DNA of 64,000 nucleotides from assembly GCA_001692895.1 (NCBI GenBank), contig KV748307.1, positions 27,323-91,322 of the forward strand. The letters run 5' to 3'. Position numbers and translations under genes: made by a program. The notes below the pieces were generated by a model. That model saw nothing but the letters and a program-made list of their open reading frames with translations. It was not told the origin of the DNA and searched no databases. Below, piece after piece: positions 9,728 through 21,439 of this stretch. Numbering within the stretch: position 1 is the first letter of the stretch; each line of letters starts with the position of its first letter. Origin of the DNA: Cenococcum geophilum 1.58 (Eukaryota; Ascomycota; Dothideomycetes; Gloniales; Gloniaceae).

Positions 9728-12700
9728 TTCTAGAGAAAGTAGAAATAGAAGAAGCAAGAAACAAAGGAGAGGCGAAAAACCCTTACTAGGGGTCCGCTAC
9801 CTATCTATTATATAGTATAACTGCGGCAATACAAACCACCGTCTCGTAAGGCCCTTACTAGACAGCCTAGACCTAGAGAAATACTATATCCTTACTATAC
9901 AAGAGCCGTATTATAATGCCTACATACAATTAATATACTGCCCCTAAGGATTCTAGCTCCTATATAAACCAAAAGCAGCTATACGCGTATACTTTATAAT
10001 TAGTAAGGCTATTAGCCTGTCCTTATAGTTATAGTAGGCAGTTAACCCAGATATTATAGTAATAATAATCCAGACATATAGGGGACTGGTATAGATTATT
10101 AATATATATAACCCTAGGGTTAAAGGGGTCTTATAAATAGAGAATATTATATTAGTAATAAGCTTACTAGAAACCAAAGGTATAGAGTTTATTCTATTAG
10201 GAGATATAAACCTCTACTACCTACGGTAAAGGGGTATCTATATTACTGCTAAATGATAGGTAGAGTGCTTACTAAGAGCTATAAACACCTAGGGCCTTAA
10301 GCTAGCTACTCCCTTAGAAGTAATTATATAGTAACGAGGCACCGCTAGAAGTATAATTAACCTTACATTTATAGATAAGGGCCTATACTAGAGACTTAAA
10401 AGGTATAACCCCAAAGAAGAATAGGCACTTACCTTAAACTATATCCCTATTTAGATACAGCTAGATCTAGATATTAAGGCGTAACTAAATAATAAAAGAT
10501 ATGTAATAAGAAAGCTTAAGATAGATAGCTTCCTTAATATAGTTAAATAACAACTTTAAGACCTAGAAGAAACCTACCTAATACTAAACAAGCGAGGCTT
10601 ATTAGCTACCCCTAAGGAAATTAACTAAAGACTAGAAAGGATCTAAGCAGCAATTAAAAATGGGCTAAAAGAGTACTGCCCGGTCTTAAAACCGGGCCCC
10701 TATACGCGATACACATAGTCCGCATAATATGTAATTCTTATCGCCAGCTAATAATGAGCAAGAAGAAAATACATAAGTAGCTATAATCCTAAAGACGAGA
10801 GATAATATAAAGACACAAGAAACCAGCTAAAGAATACCCTAAAAAAAGAAGTAAGGAATAGCTGGTGACGGTTTATAAATAAGCACACTACTAACCTAAG
10901 CCTCCCCTATAATAAAGGTCTTTAGAGAATAGTAAAATAAGTAAAGAGAAAGGCGGGACGTCTAATAGAAGACCTATACCTTCCGCCCCTACGAAGATTA
11001 GGTAAATTACTGGCTATAAGTAACAATAATAAGAAGGCAAAGATCCTTATAGAAAGATTTTTCTCTTAACCAGCTCTAGTAGACCTTAGTAATATTATAG
11101 GTAAAGCACTGGTAACTTACCTAAGGGTTAATAGCGACATAATAACCGAAGAAATGGCTAGAACTATTAGCCGCCTTTTAAATAATATAGTACTAGGACT
11201 AGATAGGATCCTAAATAAAGCCCTAAAGACCTATAAACTACTAATAGCACCTTAGCTTACGGATGTAGCTAGAGTATACTTTATAATAGGCTACTACCCA
11301 AAACTCGGAAGAGTTATAATAACGTTTATCTTACGTAAAGAAGGTAAAGCAGACTACTTACTCCCAGGAAGCTACCGCCCTATTGCCTTAGAGAATACCC
11401 TTAGCAAGATCTTAGAAAGGGTAATAGTGAACTATATAGCAGATACAGTTAAGGAATACGCCCTACTACCACAAAGCTAAATAGGGGTAAGAAAGAACCG
11501 CTTAACACTATTAGCACTTACGCTACTTGCTGCTATTATCAAATCTATATAGGCGATGTAAAGGGACTTTATAGTATTAATACTCAGCCTAAATATTAGT
11601 GGCGCCTACGACAATATACCCTATAAGCGTCTCCTATACATCCTTAGGGCAAAAGGCTTCCCAAAATAGATTATATAATTTATTTAAGGGTTTATAGGTT
11701 AAAAAGAAACATTACTAGTCTTTAGCGGATACCAAAGCCCCCCTATTACAGTTGCAATAGGAATACTATAAGGATTACCCCTCTCGCCTATACTCTTCCT
11801 TTTCTTTATAAGCAACCTACTTAACTTCTTTAAGGAAGGGGTGACCTAGGGGATAGGCTTTATTAACAATATAAACCTAATTATATACGGGCTAATAGCC
11901 GTAGAGAATTATAAAACACTAGAGAAAGTATATAACACCTATATAGAATAGGTAAGATAATATAGAGTCCAATTCTTACCAGAGAAATACCAGCTAATCC
12001 ATTTTATAAGAAAACGCAACTAATCTATAGATCTTTAGCACATAATTCACATCTAAGGCTTTAGGGGTTAACTAGTTTAGGGCCTAAGAGTATTAGGAGT
12101 ATAGGTAGACAGTAAGCTCCGGTGGAACGCACATGCGGTATAAGCAGCCCGTAAGGGCCAAGTATAGTATATTATATTATCTAGGATTGTTAATTCCATA
12201 TAGGGTCTATGCTTTTAGAAGTCACGCCTATTATATATAGCAGTTATCCGGCCAACTATAACGTATAGGTCTAGTATCTGGGCCATTAGAGAATCTAAGA
12301 AAGGCCCTCCTAAATCGCTCCTTAAACCACTTTAAAAGGTCCAAATAGCCTACCTCTAGAGTATAATAGGCGGATATAAGCGAACGGCCACAGCTCTGCT
12401 TAAGAAGGAAGCTAATATTCCCCCCCTACAACTATATATTAAAGCCGCTGCAATATAAAGGGCGTAAAAGAAATGTAACTCTAATATTATAAAGTATATT
12501 AAGACACGCCTAAATAAACTATAAAGGAACCCTAGGGCGCCTTATAGGAGAACAAACCAACAACCCTAAAGTGGGGAAGATATATTAGAGAAACAGGTAA
12601 AGAAAGCAAAAGAAGAATAGTGCTGCTTTAGGGCCCAGGCCTATATAAAGGAGGAAGGAAGACGCGTAAAAGGCCAGCAAGGACAATAATAAGAGAGAGA

Positions 12701-13200
12701 AAGGAGCTAAAGTAGAGCATAAAAGAACGCTGGGAAACTATCTACCGTAATGCAATACTGGCTAGACCAACGCTAGAAAGGTATATAGGAGTTAAAGGTA
12801 CAGAGGCTAACTAAGGTAAGAGGAACCTAAGCCGTAGCATAGTTAACGCTATAGGGGGTAGATACCCTAGGGCTCTAAAAAGGCCTAATAAAGGTAGAAA
12901 ATATAATAGCAACACTCTTAAGAATAGGAATAATAGGACTAAAAGACTGGCTCTACTGGGTAGGTATCCTAGTAGGTAGCCTAAGATGCAAATATAGCTG
13001 GCCAAGACAGACACTAAAATACGTAATACTGTTATGCCCCTTACGCACTAACTAAGAAGTAATACTCTTAGTAGCTGGCATAGAGAACTATAAGACACTA
13101 CTCTTAATATAAAAAGGCCTTAAGGCGGTTACCTAGTAGCTTATTAGCTAAAATATACTAAACTAGTTCCGGGTTATAAAGGAAATAACAATAGAGGGCG
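9728..13200 (+). pseudogene. LINE-1 ORF2: AP endonuclease, reverse transcriptase, Cys-rich C-terminus
   Basis: The endonuclease part reads YNCGNTNHRLVRPLLDSLDL at about 9820, then ILTIQEPYYN, and later FILLGDINL (usual LLGDFNLHH). The reverse transcriptase runs from about 11280: LLPGSYRPIALENTLSKIL, SLNISGAYDNI, GLPLSPILFLFFISNLL, and the catalytic box at 11859-11870, which reads FINN instead of FIDD. Both catalytic aspartates are therefore lost, as expected for RIP on GAC/GAT. Near 13010-13070 an end of the form LKYVILLCPLRTN resembles the usual ETVKHxLLECP tail. The protein would nick DNA and prime cDNA synthesis at the nick. It cannot be functional now. Confidence 0.88.
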
Positions 13201-13503
13201 GGGGGGGGGGGCGAGTAATGGGCGCCCCTAATAACTTTATAGTAGTAGAGTAAAGTATATAATACTAGCGCGTCCGTAGGCTTATTACGGCAGCAGTAGT
13301 TCCTAAGAAGGTTAAAAAGTAAGGTAGTAGAAGCACTATAGGTAACTTATAGGCAAGTCCTAAAAGGCGGGGGGATAGATCACGGGGTTTTCTCAAGTTA
13401 AGTCTTTCTTAAGTTAAGTTTTCTCCCTATATGTAAATAAGAAGTAGTCCGCGTAGGCCCAATAGGGATCTAAATCGGACGTTAAGTAATAAATTATTAT
13501 TAT

Positions 13504-13864
13504 TATATATAGCGTTAAAGTAAAAAGGCTAGTCTTTTCTAGTAAGAAAGTTAAAAGGCTAGGCGATCCTGCTATAGCTTTTAATAAAGCGTTAGTAGAA
13601 GTTATAAAACCCTAAAAATAATTATACCCCCTTTACGGTCCATAGGGGTGCCTACTAATTAATTACGGCCGTTTTCTTTAGGTTGGCTTTAATTCCGTCT
13701 ATACTAATAATAAAACCTAGGTACTTTATACGCTTAATACTAAACTCTAACTTCTTAATATTAACCTAGAGGCTAGCCTTATAGAGCCATTATAGGACTT
13801 TATAGATATACTCTTTATATTCCAGCTTATTCTTAGAGTAGATTATAATATTATCTAAATAGGC
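13504..13864 (-). pseudogene. Gypsy-A pol, piece 3: RNase H/reverse transcriptase junction
   Basis: It resumes exactly after the LINE target duplication and matches Gypsy-B 16340-16690. On the minus strand it ends with codons for LDNIIIY of the reverse transcriptase active-site box. The insertion of Gypsy-B (target site TAGGC, 13860-13864) lies within two codons of that box. Confidence 0.85.
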
Positions 13865-14066
13865 TGTTAGCGACTTAGTTAATCAAGGTATAAGCACGGT
13901 AAGAGGGACGCGTAAGCCTACATAATTAGATTGTCTATAAACGAGAATCTAAAGCTAAAGAAAGGAAAGGAGAAGGAGAGCAGCGCCAGTTAAAAAAGGG
14001 TTCTTTTATACGGTCCTCTAGTTACGTAACCGCAAAGTTCTACTAAGTTCTGCCAGTGCCGTAACA
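13865..14066 (-). repeat. Gypsy-B 3' LTR
   Basis: It begins TGTTAGCGACTTAG and ends GTGCCGTAACA, keeping the canonical TG...CA ends. It lies next to the polypurine tract and is therefore the 3' LTR in minus-strand reading. Confidence 0.93.
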
Positions 14067-14089
14067 TTACCCCCCCCTTTAAAAAAGCC

Positions 14090-17000
14090 TACCCTTAGGC
14101 TTTGTCGCTAAAAGTCTTAGCAAGAGAATCTAACTAATTAAACAACTTTAACCGCCGGTTAAAGTTCCTAAACATCTTAAGACCTTATATAATTAAGAAA
14201 TTTCTAGGGCGTTTTTGTCCTTATGTTCTTCTAGTAGCTTATTGTCTTCGTTATACTAGCATTTTATCCACTCGTCTAGGTACTTTAGTGATCCGGGTTT
14301 ATTAGGGTAACGGCTATAAAACTTTTAAAGCTTATAGGGATTACCTATAAAGTTCTATATAAGGTACTAAGTAGGGTCTAGGTTATATCCTTTCCAACTA
14401 ATATAATACTTTAACGTTCTCTTTATAAGTTTATAGGCTAGTATTTCTTTAATTTCCTATTTATTATCGCCATTAACTTAAATTGGTAGGGGAGGTTTAT
14501 TCTTTTATCTAGGCAGTAGGTTATTTATAGCTTTCTATAGCTTATCCGGTAAGAAAATAGGGTAAACTTTAATTAAGTCTAGAAGCTTAACCTTGTATAA
14601 GTTGCCTACTTTATTAAGAATCTTATACAGTCTTACTATCTTATAGTCTAGCTTACGGCTAGGCCGTTCTATCCTCCAGTTCTTTATTATAACCTAGACT
14701 ATATCACCTACAGTAAAGTTAGGCTCGCGCCTATACTTATTTACCTACTATTTTATTAATTTCTAAGCCTTTTCTAGGTTTATACAGGCTACTTTCTAAG
14801 CTTCTTCTAAGCGCTTAGCGTACTGCTAGGCTTCCTTATAAAATAGTTTTTCGCGTATAGTCTAGGGCCCTTCTAGTCTTTCCTAGTTAAAGCTTATGCG
14901 GGGTAGGTAACCTATTTCTAGTTAAATAGAGGCAAATCCGGTAGAGTTGTGGGGTAGGGTTACTTAGGCGTAATTTATTAAGGGTAATAGTTCGGCCTAG
15001 TTATCCTAAAAGTAGTTAATAAAAGGCCAGAGTCTCTAGTCTAAGTATTGATTTATAATCTCTATTTAACTATCTATCTGGGGGTAATATACCGTAAAAA
15101 GCTTTAGCTTAATGCCTAGGATTTGGGTAAACTTATTCTAAAAGGCTAATATAAACTGTAGCCTGTAGTCAGATATAATAGTATCTAGTAGTCCGTAAAT
15201 TTAGTAGACGTAGTAGATATACAGTTAGGCCGCCTCTTTAGCATTAATATTCTTATAATAGGGAATTAAGAACAGGCGCTTGCCAAAGCGGTTAACTAGG
15301 ATTATAACTATGTTATATCCGTCACGGTCTAGAGGTAGCTTATAAAAGTCTATAAAGATATATTACTAGGGGCGGTCGGGTATTAGAAGGGGTTTTAATA
15401 GTCCTAGGGTTTTATCTTGTGGAATTATAGACCTATAGTAGTTATTACAGTTCCGTATATAGCGGTTAATATTTATAATTATTCTGGGTTAGTAGTAGCG
15501 GTTGCTAATAATCCTACGGGTCTTAATTTTTCTAGGGTAGGTCGTAGAGACCTAGGTATGTGCTTTGGCAATAAGCTAAGTCCGTAAGTTCTGTTCCTCT
15601 ACTACTACTAGCCGTTTATAGTGCTTAAGTAGTCCACTTTTAAGGGACTATAGGCTAGAAACGTTCTTTGCCTTTTTACAGTACTCCTATAGAGAAGGGG
15701 CCGTACGGTTTACCTGCAGTAGTTTATTAATAAGGTTTAGTTCTATAGAGTTAACAGGGTATAACTTGGCATTTAAAGAGTTTATATTTAGTTCTGCCCG
15801 TATTTAGGGGCTAAGGTACTCTAGTCGTAGTAGCGCCTAGGTCTATAATAAGATCTTTACAGCTATCTAGTTATTTATATCCTGTTTACGCCTTATAAGA
15901 GCGTCCACACGGTTAGTAGCGCTAGGCCTATATATAATTAGAAAGTTAAACTAAAATAGGGTATCCGCCTAGCGCGCCTATTAGGCTGTAAGGGCCTTTA
16001 TTATTATAAAATATTCTAAGGCCTTATAATTAGAAACTACCTAGATAAACTTAGGGGTGCCTTTTAGTTAGGCTCGCTAGTGCTAAAAGCTAAAGATAAT
16101 AGCCAGCATTTCTTTATCGTAAATTGGGTAGTTTAGCTTAGTATCTACTATAGTCTTTAAATAGTAAGCAATAGGGTGCCATTCTCCGTCTATCTGCTTT
16201 TAGGAGTAAACGCCAGCTATAATACCATCTAAGGCATTGGTTTCTAGCATTAAGGGCTGTTTTAGGTTAAAGTAGGCGAGTAAGAGAGCAGAGACTAGTC
16301 GTTTCTTAAGCTTATTAAAGGCCTGCCTATATACGGTGTTAAAGTAAAAGGGCTAGCCCTTATAAGTAAGTAGGCTTAGTGGCCAGGTAATCCTACTATA
16401 GTTCTTAATAAAGCGTTAGTAGAAGTTATAGAACCCTAGAAATAACTATACCCCCTTTATAGTCCTTAGGGGTACCTATTAGTTAATTATAACCGTCTTT
16501 TCTAGGTCTGCCTTAATTCCGCTCGTACTAATAATAAACCCTAGGTACTTTATACGCTTAATACTAAATTCTAACTTCTTAATATTAGCTTAGAGGCTAG
16601 CTTCCTAAAGCCATTACAGGACCTTATAGATATACTCTTTATATTCCAGTTTATTTTTAAAGTAGATTATAATATTATCTAGGTATACTGTACAGAAGTC
16701 ATTAAGGTAGTTAAATAGTACATTATTTATATATTGCTGGTATATAGCCAGTCCGTTAGTTAGTCTAAAAGGTAATACTTTATATTTATACATTCCGTAA
16801 TAGGTCTAAAACGTAGTAAGGTTTTCTAATTTAGAGTCTATCCTAATTTAGTAAAAAGCCTAGTGGATATTAAGCTTCGTAAAGATCTTAGCTCTACTTA
16901 TTTAGGCTAAAGTCTTATTAAGTAAAAGCAGTGGGTAGCGGTCTTTAAGGGTTAAATTATTAAGCTTATAGTAATCAATACAGAAACAAAGTCCTCTATT

Positions 17001-18290
17001 TGGTTTTTTGGTAAAGAGAATAGGTAAGTTAAAAAGGGCTTAACTAGGCTTAATAAAGCCCTTATCTAGGTTATTAATAAGATACTACTTTGTGGCCTAT
17101 AATTTGGCAGCAGATTGCTATTAGAGGGGGCTATAGCTAAGGGTAACCACCTTATCTAGCTTAATTTTAATCTTATAGTTGTACGGTTAGTAAGGCGGAA
17201 GTATATTAGACGCTGCTTTAGAGAAGGTGTCTTTAAATTTCTAGTATTAACGGGGCAGTTTCTATTCTACTAGCTCCTTATCTATAAGCTTGCCTTTCTT
17301 TTAGGCTAGGGCTTCTTTTTCTTTAATTATTTAATTAATTTCATATAAGCTAGTTATAAAGGTAATAGTATTAAGCTAAACCAGATTCTAGTAGAATCCT
17401 ATAGCGCCAATATAGCAGATATTAACTAGTAGGAGGTCTATAGGTTTCTTTACGGATATTCGTTGGGCCGTATTTTGCGGTATAGGGTTTATAGTCTTCC
17501 TTAGCTCACGTTTTATTTTCTATAAGTTATCCTTTCGGCCTATTAGTTTAGTATATTATTTAATATCCCTAGCCTTCCTTTATAGCTGCGTAGGGCCTAA
17601 GTTCTCTATTAGGGACTTAGCTAGGCTACTATTAACTTCCTAAGTCTCTAGTGCGGGTGGTATAATATAGGTAGTTTAGGGGCGGCGTAGTATACGGATC
17701 CGCTGCGGATTAAGCTGTATATCCTTCTTAAAAGCCTAATCCCTATACGCCGCATTAGCCTAGTAAACGGTGTTTATCTACAGCTATATAAGGTTTTCCA
17801 TTATAATACCAATCTCTTTTATAAAGAAAGGCGTTAGGGGTATAGTTTTAGGCTAGATAAGCTGCCTATTCCGTATATTAAGATATAAGCCCAAATAGGC
17901 TAGCTATTTTCTCCTTAAGATTATATTATAGCTTCTAAGGTCCATAATAAGGAAGGGGGTGTTATACTGCCTTCGTCTATTAACGCGGAGGTAGATCTGC
18001 AAGATAGTTATAATAAATAGCCCTATTTATCCGTTATAACCACAAATAGGGATTAGTTTAGGCAGTTCTTTAAGGGGTATATTTAAAAAGTTAGCCAGTT
18101 TTACAGCGCACTTTATATTAATTAAGGTAAAGGCATTTACTCCTAAGTTAGCTAAAGCAAAGGTTAAAACTTAATATCTATTACAGAATAAAGTATAAGG
18201 GATAGTGTAGCTTCTTTTACTAACTAGCCGACCCAGATTAATATATAACATATTAATCCCTTTTAACCCTAGAGAGGAGTCTTTCTCTAA
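14090..18290 (-). pseudogene. Gypsy-B pol: protease, reverse transcriptase, RNase H, integrase, chromodomain
   Basis: Minus-strand order from the right is protease region, reverse transcriptase (about 17250-16600), RNase H (about 16360-15950), integrase and chromodomain. Readable blocks are FTKLNIHQAFYQIRID, VLPFRLTNGLAIYQQYINN, and the active site VYLDNIIIY (YLDN at 16674-16685, the second Asp changed to Asn). Others are FLGFYNFYQRFI, the RNase H block ETNALDGIIAGVYSQ, integrase YYPQIDS and LLPLINYA, and the chromodomain EILAYKLIKRTLKYYISWKGYNLDPT (14510-14400). The chromodomain places it among chromoviruses. Tens of TAG/TAA codons interrupt the frame. Length and order are normal for the family. 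Confidence 0.92.
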
Positions 18291-18299
18291 AGTTCCTCT

Positions 18300-19560
18300 T
18301 TTTCCGGCTCTATACTATCCTCCTAAATTAATAGGACCTTATTTATCTTTGCCTTTATTAGGTAGTTCCTTATAGGGTAGCCTAGTTAACCGTATAAAAA
18401 GCAAGCTCTTTAATTACTAAGGGCCTATATATAGGGGTCGCTGTATATAAGCCGGGTATATACTAGACTCGTAGTAGGGGTAGCCGCGCAGCTAGCTGCT
18501 AGGTTAACTATAGGAGTTACCAATTATACCAGGGCACTATAGGCCGTACTTATAGTACTTACGGCCTGGTTTATAAAGTTTCTAGTTTTTAGCCGATTGG
18601 CGCATGCCTTAATTTAATAAAGGCCTTAGTTAATAGCTAGGCAATGTCCGTAAGTTCCTTTAATATCTATACCGTAGTATAAGCTAGTAATACGGCCCGC
18701 TATAGGTCTAGGGTAAGCTTATTAAAAAGGTCTAGTAATAGGTCTTCCTAGGGGATCTAGGCCTGTCTAGCTAGGTATAAAAAGCGGGTTTAGAAAGCCA
18801 AAAAGGTCTCTATTATTTTTATATTTAGGCTTTTATAGCTAAGGCGAGCGTTCTATACTTTAAAAGGGTCTTTATAAATAGAAGACAAGTATTTAATTAT
18901 TTCTTCTTTAGAGATAAAGGGGTCTACTAAGTCTTTAGTGTATTGCGGGCGTAAATATATTTAGGCATCTCCGCCAGTACAGCCGAAAATATAGGCCATT
19001 CTGGCTTGGGCGTTAGGGAAGTAATCTATATTAACTTTAAGCTTATCCCGTAATTAAAGCTTCTAGTTATTAAATATAGGGTCGGTTCCGTCTATAATTA
19101 GTAAGGAATCCGCAACTTTTACTAACTGCTTTAGTGCTATATAGGCCTTAGTAGATCTACTAAGGCGCTAGGATAGGGCCTAAAGGACTATAGTAAGTCT
19201 TTAGTTATCTAATAATGACTTATTATTAGATATAGGGGTATCTCTAGCTTCGAGCAGCTCTTATAGTCGTTTAGTTTTAGTATTAGTAGCCGCAAGCTCC
19301 GCCTAGGGGGTTAAAACGTTAATTATTTCTTTATCTAAAGTATTTAAGGGTTCTACAGCTACTTTACCTACTACTATGTTTTATAGCATAGTGGTAGGGA
19401 TATTAGGTAATTCTGGGTAATTTCTTTAGGGGTTCTAGTCTATGCGTGTCTTATAGGTTCTTTCCTTAGGATTTTATTCTTTTTTTTTAGGTCCTGTCCT
19501 TATAGTCCTAGTCCTTTCCTTAGGGTCCTATTCTGTGTTCTTGTCCTATTTATAGTCTTA
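18300..19560 (-). pseudogene. Gypsy-B gag with RIP-destroyed zinc knuckle
   Basis: On the minus strand the capsid-like part contains NIVVGKVAVEPLNTLDKEI, the helical block NAQARMAYIFGCTGGDA and DPFISKEEIIKYLSSIYKDP, typical of fungal Ty3/Gypsy Gag. Near 18400 the nucleocapsid motif reads C-x2-Y-x4-Y-x4-Y, so three of the four CCHC ligands have become Tyr by C-to-T change on the other strand. The frame has several stops. Gag would assemble virus-like particles and package RNA in the cytoplasm. Confidence 0.85.
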
Positions 19561-19614
19561 TAGATATATTTAAGTTCCTTTTTAGGAAGAAAGAGTAAAA
19601 TAAGTTTTAGATAA

Positions 19615-19816
19615 TATTAGCGACTTAGTTAATTAAGACATAAGCACAGTAAGAGGGACGCGTAAGCCTATACGATTAGATTGTCTATAAACGAGAATCT
19701 AAAGCTAAAGAAAGGAAAGGAGAAGGAGAGCAGCGCTAGTTAAAGAAGGGTTCTTTTATATAGTCTTCTAGTCACGTAACCGCAAAGTTCTGCTAAGTTC
19801 TGCTAGTGCTGTAATA
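19615..19816 (-). repeat. Gypsy-B 5' LTR
   Basis: It begins TATTAGCGAC and ends GTAATA, the RIP-mutated forms of TGTTAGCGAC...GTAACA in the partner LTR of identical length. The duplicated TAGGC follows directly at 19817-19821. Confidence 0.93.
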
Positions 19817-19821
19817 TAGGC

Positions 19822-19916
19822 CGTATAGAAGTTATTAAGGTAGTTAAAGAGTACATTATTTATATACCGCTGGTATATAGCTAGTCTATTAGTTAGTTTA
19901 AAAGGAAGTACCTTAT
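19822..19916 (-). pseudogene. Gypsy-A pol, piece 4 (reverse transcriptase)
   Basis: This 95-bp piece begins at CGTATAGAAG directly after the Gypsy-B target duplication and matches Gypsy-B at 16688-16785. It stops at the TACCTTAT duplication of the next LINE (19909-19916). Confidence 0.85.
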
Positions 19917-20089
19917 TTTTTTTTATCCATTGTATTATACTACGTACAATACTATATATGCAGCCTTAGGCTATGGCGCTATAGTTCTATATACATAAAT
20001 CCTTTTTAGGCAGCTTAATATATACTAGTAGATATGTCCTAGTAGTTTATAAACCCCTAAATTAGGAGTTTATAGTTTCCTAGTAAAAT

Positions 20090-20765
20090 ACTAAGAAAAA
20101 CTATAAGAAACCCTAACCCCTGTCCCTATCCTTTTGCAATTTCTTTCTATCCTCTTGCTCTCTAATATCCTTTTAAGAGCCTAGTAGGAGTTGCCTCCTT
20201 CTAGAATCCTATCTGTTTTATTCTTCCATAGAATCTTCTTTATGTACTAGTTTAGTAGCTTTAAGAGTCTCGCAGTCTTTACTATTAGCAAAGTGTTTTC
20301 CTTTACAATTAATGTAAAGAGGGGTGGTATGCTAGCAAGGCTTGCCTATTATTATACAGGTAGAACAGGAATAGTCTTTAGATAAATATGCAGCTGCACA
20401 GTATCTATAGGCCCTAGTAGAGCACCTATCTCCTATATGGCCAAATTTTTAGTAGCTCGTACACTGCGTAGTAGGAGAGACTTCGAGGTATTTTACTACC
20501 TTAGTAGCTGTACCTGCAATTAATATCTCTTTTTGCTTAGGGATTTCTTGTCTTTTTTCTTTATTCTCTATAGTAAAAACTATAGAGCTAAATCTGATCT
20601 GTAGATTGTGTCTTTTTATACTAAATAAGATCTATCTACAGGATCTAATTACAAGACTATAGCCTTCTCTCCATTTACTAGAGAGACGTAAAGATACCTA
20701 AACCCTCTTCAAAAAACTCCGTTTTCTATAAAAAAGGCAAACTGGGAGCTCTTCTCTACTTCTTT
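20090..20765 (-). pseudogene. LINE-2 ORF1, C-terminal part with CCHC zinc knuckles
   Basis: Minus-strand translation gives KSSQFAFFIENGVF, then SPTTQCTSYQKFGHIGDRC, in which the second Cys has become Tyr. After that come C-AAAYLSKDYSCSTC and KGKHFANSKDC. This is the row of CCHC-type knuckles that ends ORF1 of I/Tad-group LINEs and binds the element RNA. It is followed to the left by the 3' tail without an intervening reverse transcriptase. Several stops and at least one frameshift are present. The N-terminal half is at 34775-35534. Confidence 0.82.
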
Positions 20766-21439
20766 AGTAGAACTAGTGTGTTCCTTTAGCACGTAAAATA
20801 TAAGGTGTATAGGCGAATTGGTGTTTATACCCTATACAAGACAACCTCGCGAAAATTTTCCTATGGGAGTGGGTTTATGTAACGAGGTTCGCCCTTATAA
20901 AATACCCGTTTTCTAGAACGTAAATCTAGGATTAGTAGGTTACTTTTAGGGAGAGTACCTACTAATTACTAATTCCCTACCCATTTCTTTAGCAAGGAGA
21001 AGTAATAGGGTACATTACCGAAAAAAGTCGTATAGGAATAACTGGTAGTTGTCTCCAAGCTGGCAAACTATTAAGAACCTTTTGTTTTTATATGCAAAAA
21101 TATTACTAAATCCTAGAAACGGGCAGAATACGGCAGAAATAGATAAAGAGTAGCTAGGATTTCCTTAGTGGCGATTTCTTCTTGGTGTAAACTGGAGACT
21201 ATATAGTAAAGCAAAATACCAGAACGAAAACACACCAAATTTAGCTAGAGCTCCCCTAGCATTTTTTAACGGGGCCCAGAGTGTCTACTTAGCTACTAGT
21301 ACATGTTAAGCTGCCTAGAAAGGTTCATGTATATAGACACTATAGCGCCATAGCTTTAGAGAGGCTGCATGGCCAGTTATATACGTAGTATAATACAATT
21401 GATATAAAAAAAAAAAAAAAAAAAAAAAGTAGAACTAGT
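20766..21439 (+). mobile_element. 650-bp poly(A) retroposon (RP-1) with 12-bp target duplication
   Basis: The unit 20778-21427 ends in about 22 A residues and is flanked by AGTAGAACTAGT at 20766-20777 and 21428-21439. Its last 130 bp share the LINE-2 tail (CTACTAGTACATGTTAAGCTGCC, then a GTACGTAGTATAATACAA block). It is therefore either a SINE-like passenger that borrows the LINE-2 3' end or a truncated LINE-2 subfamily member. A reverse-oriented copy (RP-2) lies at 32475-33141. It has no coding frame and only light RIP. Confidence 0.85.

Larger units (their letters stand above)
7913..13503 (+). mobile_element. Tad-like LINE (LINE-1), near full length, 15-bp target duplication
   Basis: The 5.59-kb element is flanked by the 15-bp duplication TATATATAGCGTTAA at 7898-7912 and 13504-13518, splitting Gypsy-A. 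It has the order expected of an I/Tad-group non-LTR retrotransposon: 5' leader, ORF1 (from 8281), ORF2 (endonuclease, reverse transcriptase, C-terminal Cys-rich end) and a 3' end with an (ATT)n tail at about 13486-13503 instead of poly(A). RIP stops are present throughout both ORFs. A second 5'-end copy starts at about 62706, and a RIP-free 3' fragment lies at 54825-55102. Confidence 0.92.
13865..19816 (-). mobile_element. Gypsy-B: complete Ty3/Gypsy (chromovirus) element, target duplication TAGGC
   Basis: Two 202-bp LTRs (13865-14066 and 19615-19816) enclose 5.5 kb of minus-strand gag-pol. The 5-bp duplication TAGGC is present at 13860-13864 and 19817-19821, and excising the element restores Gypsy-A. 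The minus-strand polypurine tract (GGGGGGG, plus strand 14069-14077) abuts the LTR at 14066. LTRs differ mainly by transitions of RIP type. Gypsy-B and Gypsy-A belong to the same family, so Gypsy-B landed in a relative. Confidence 0.95.
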
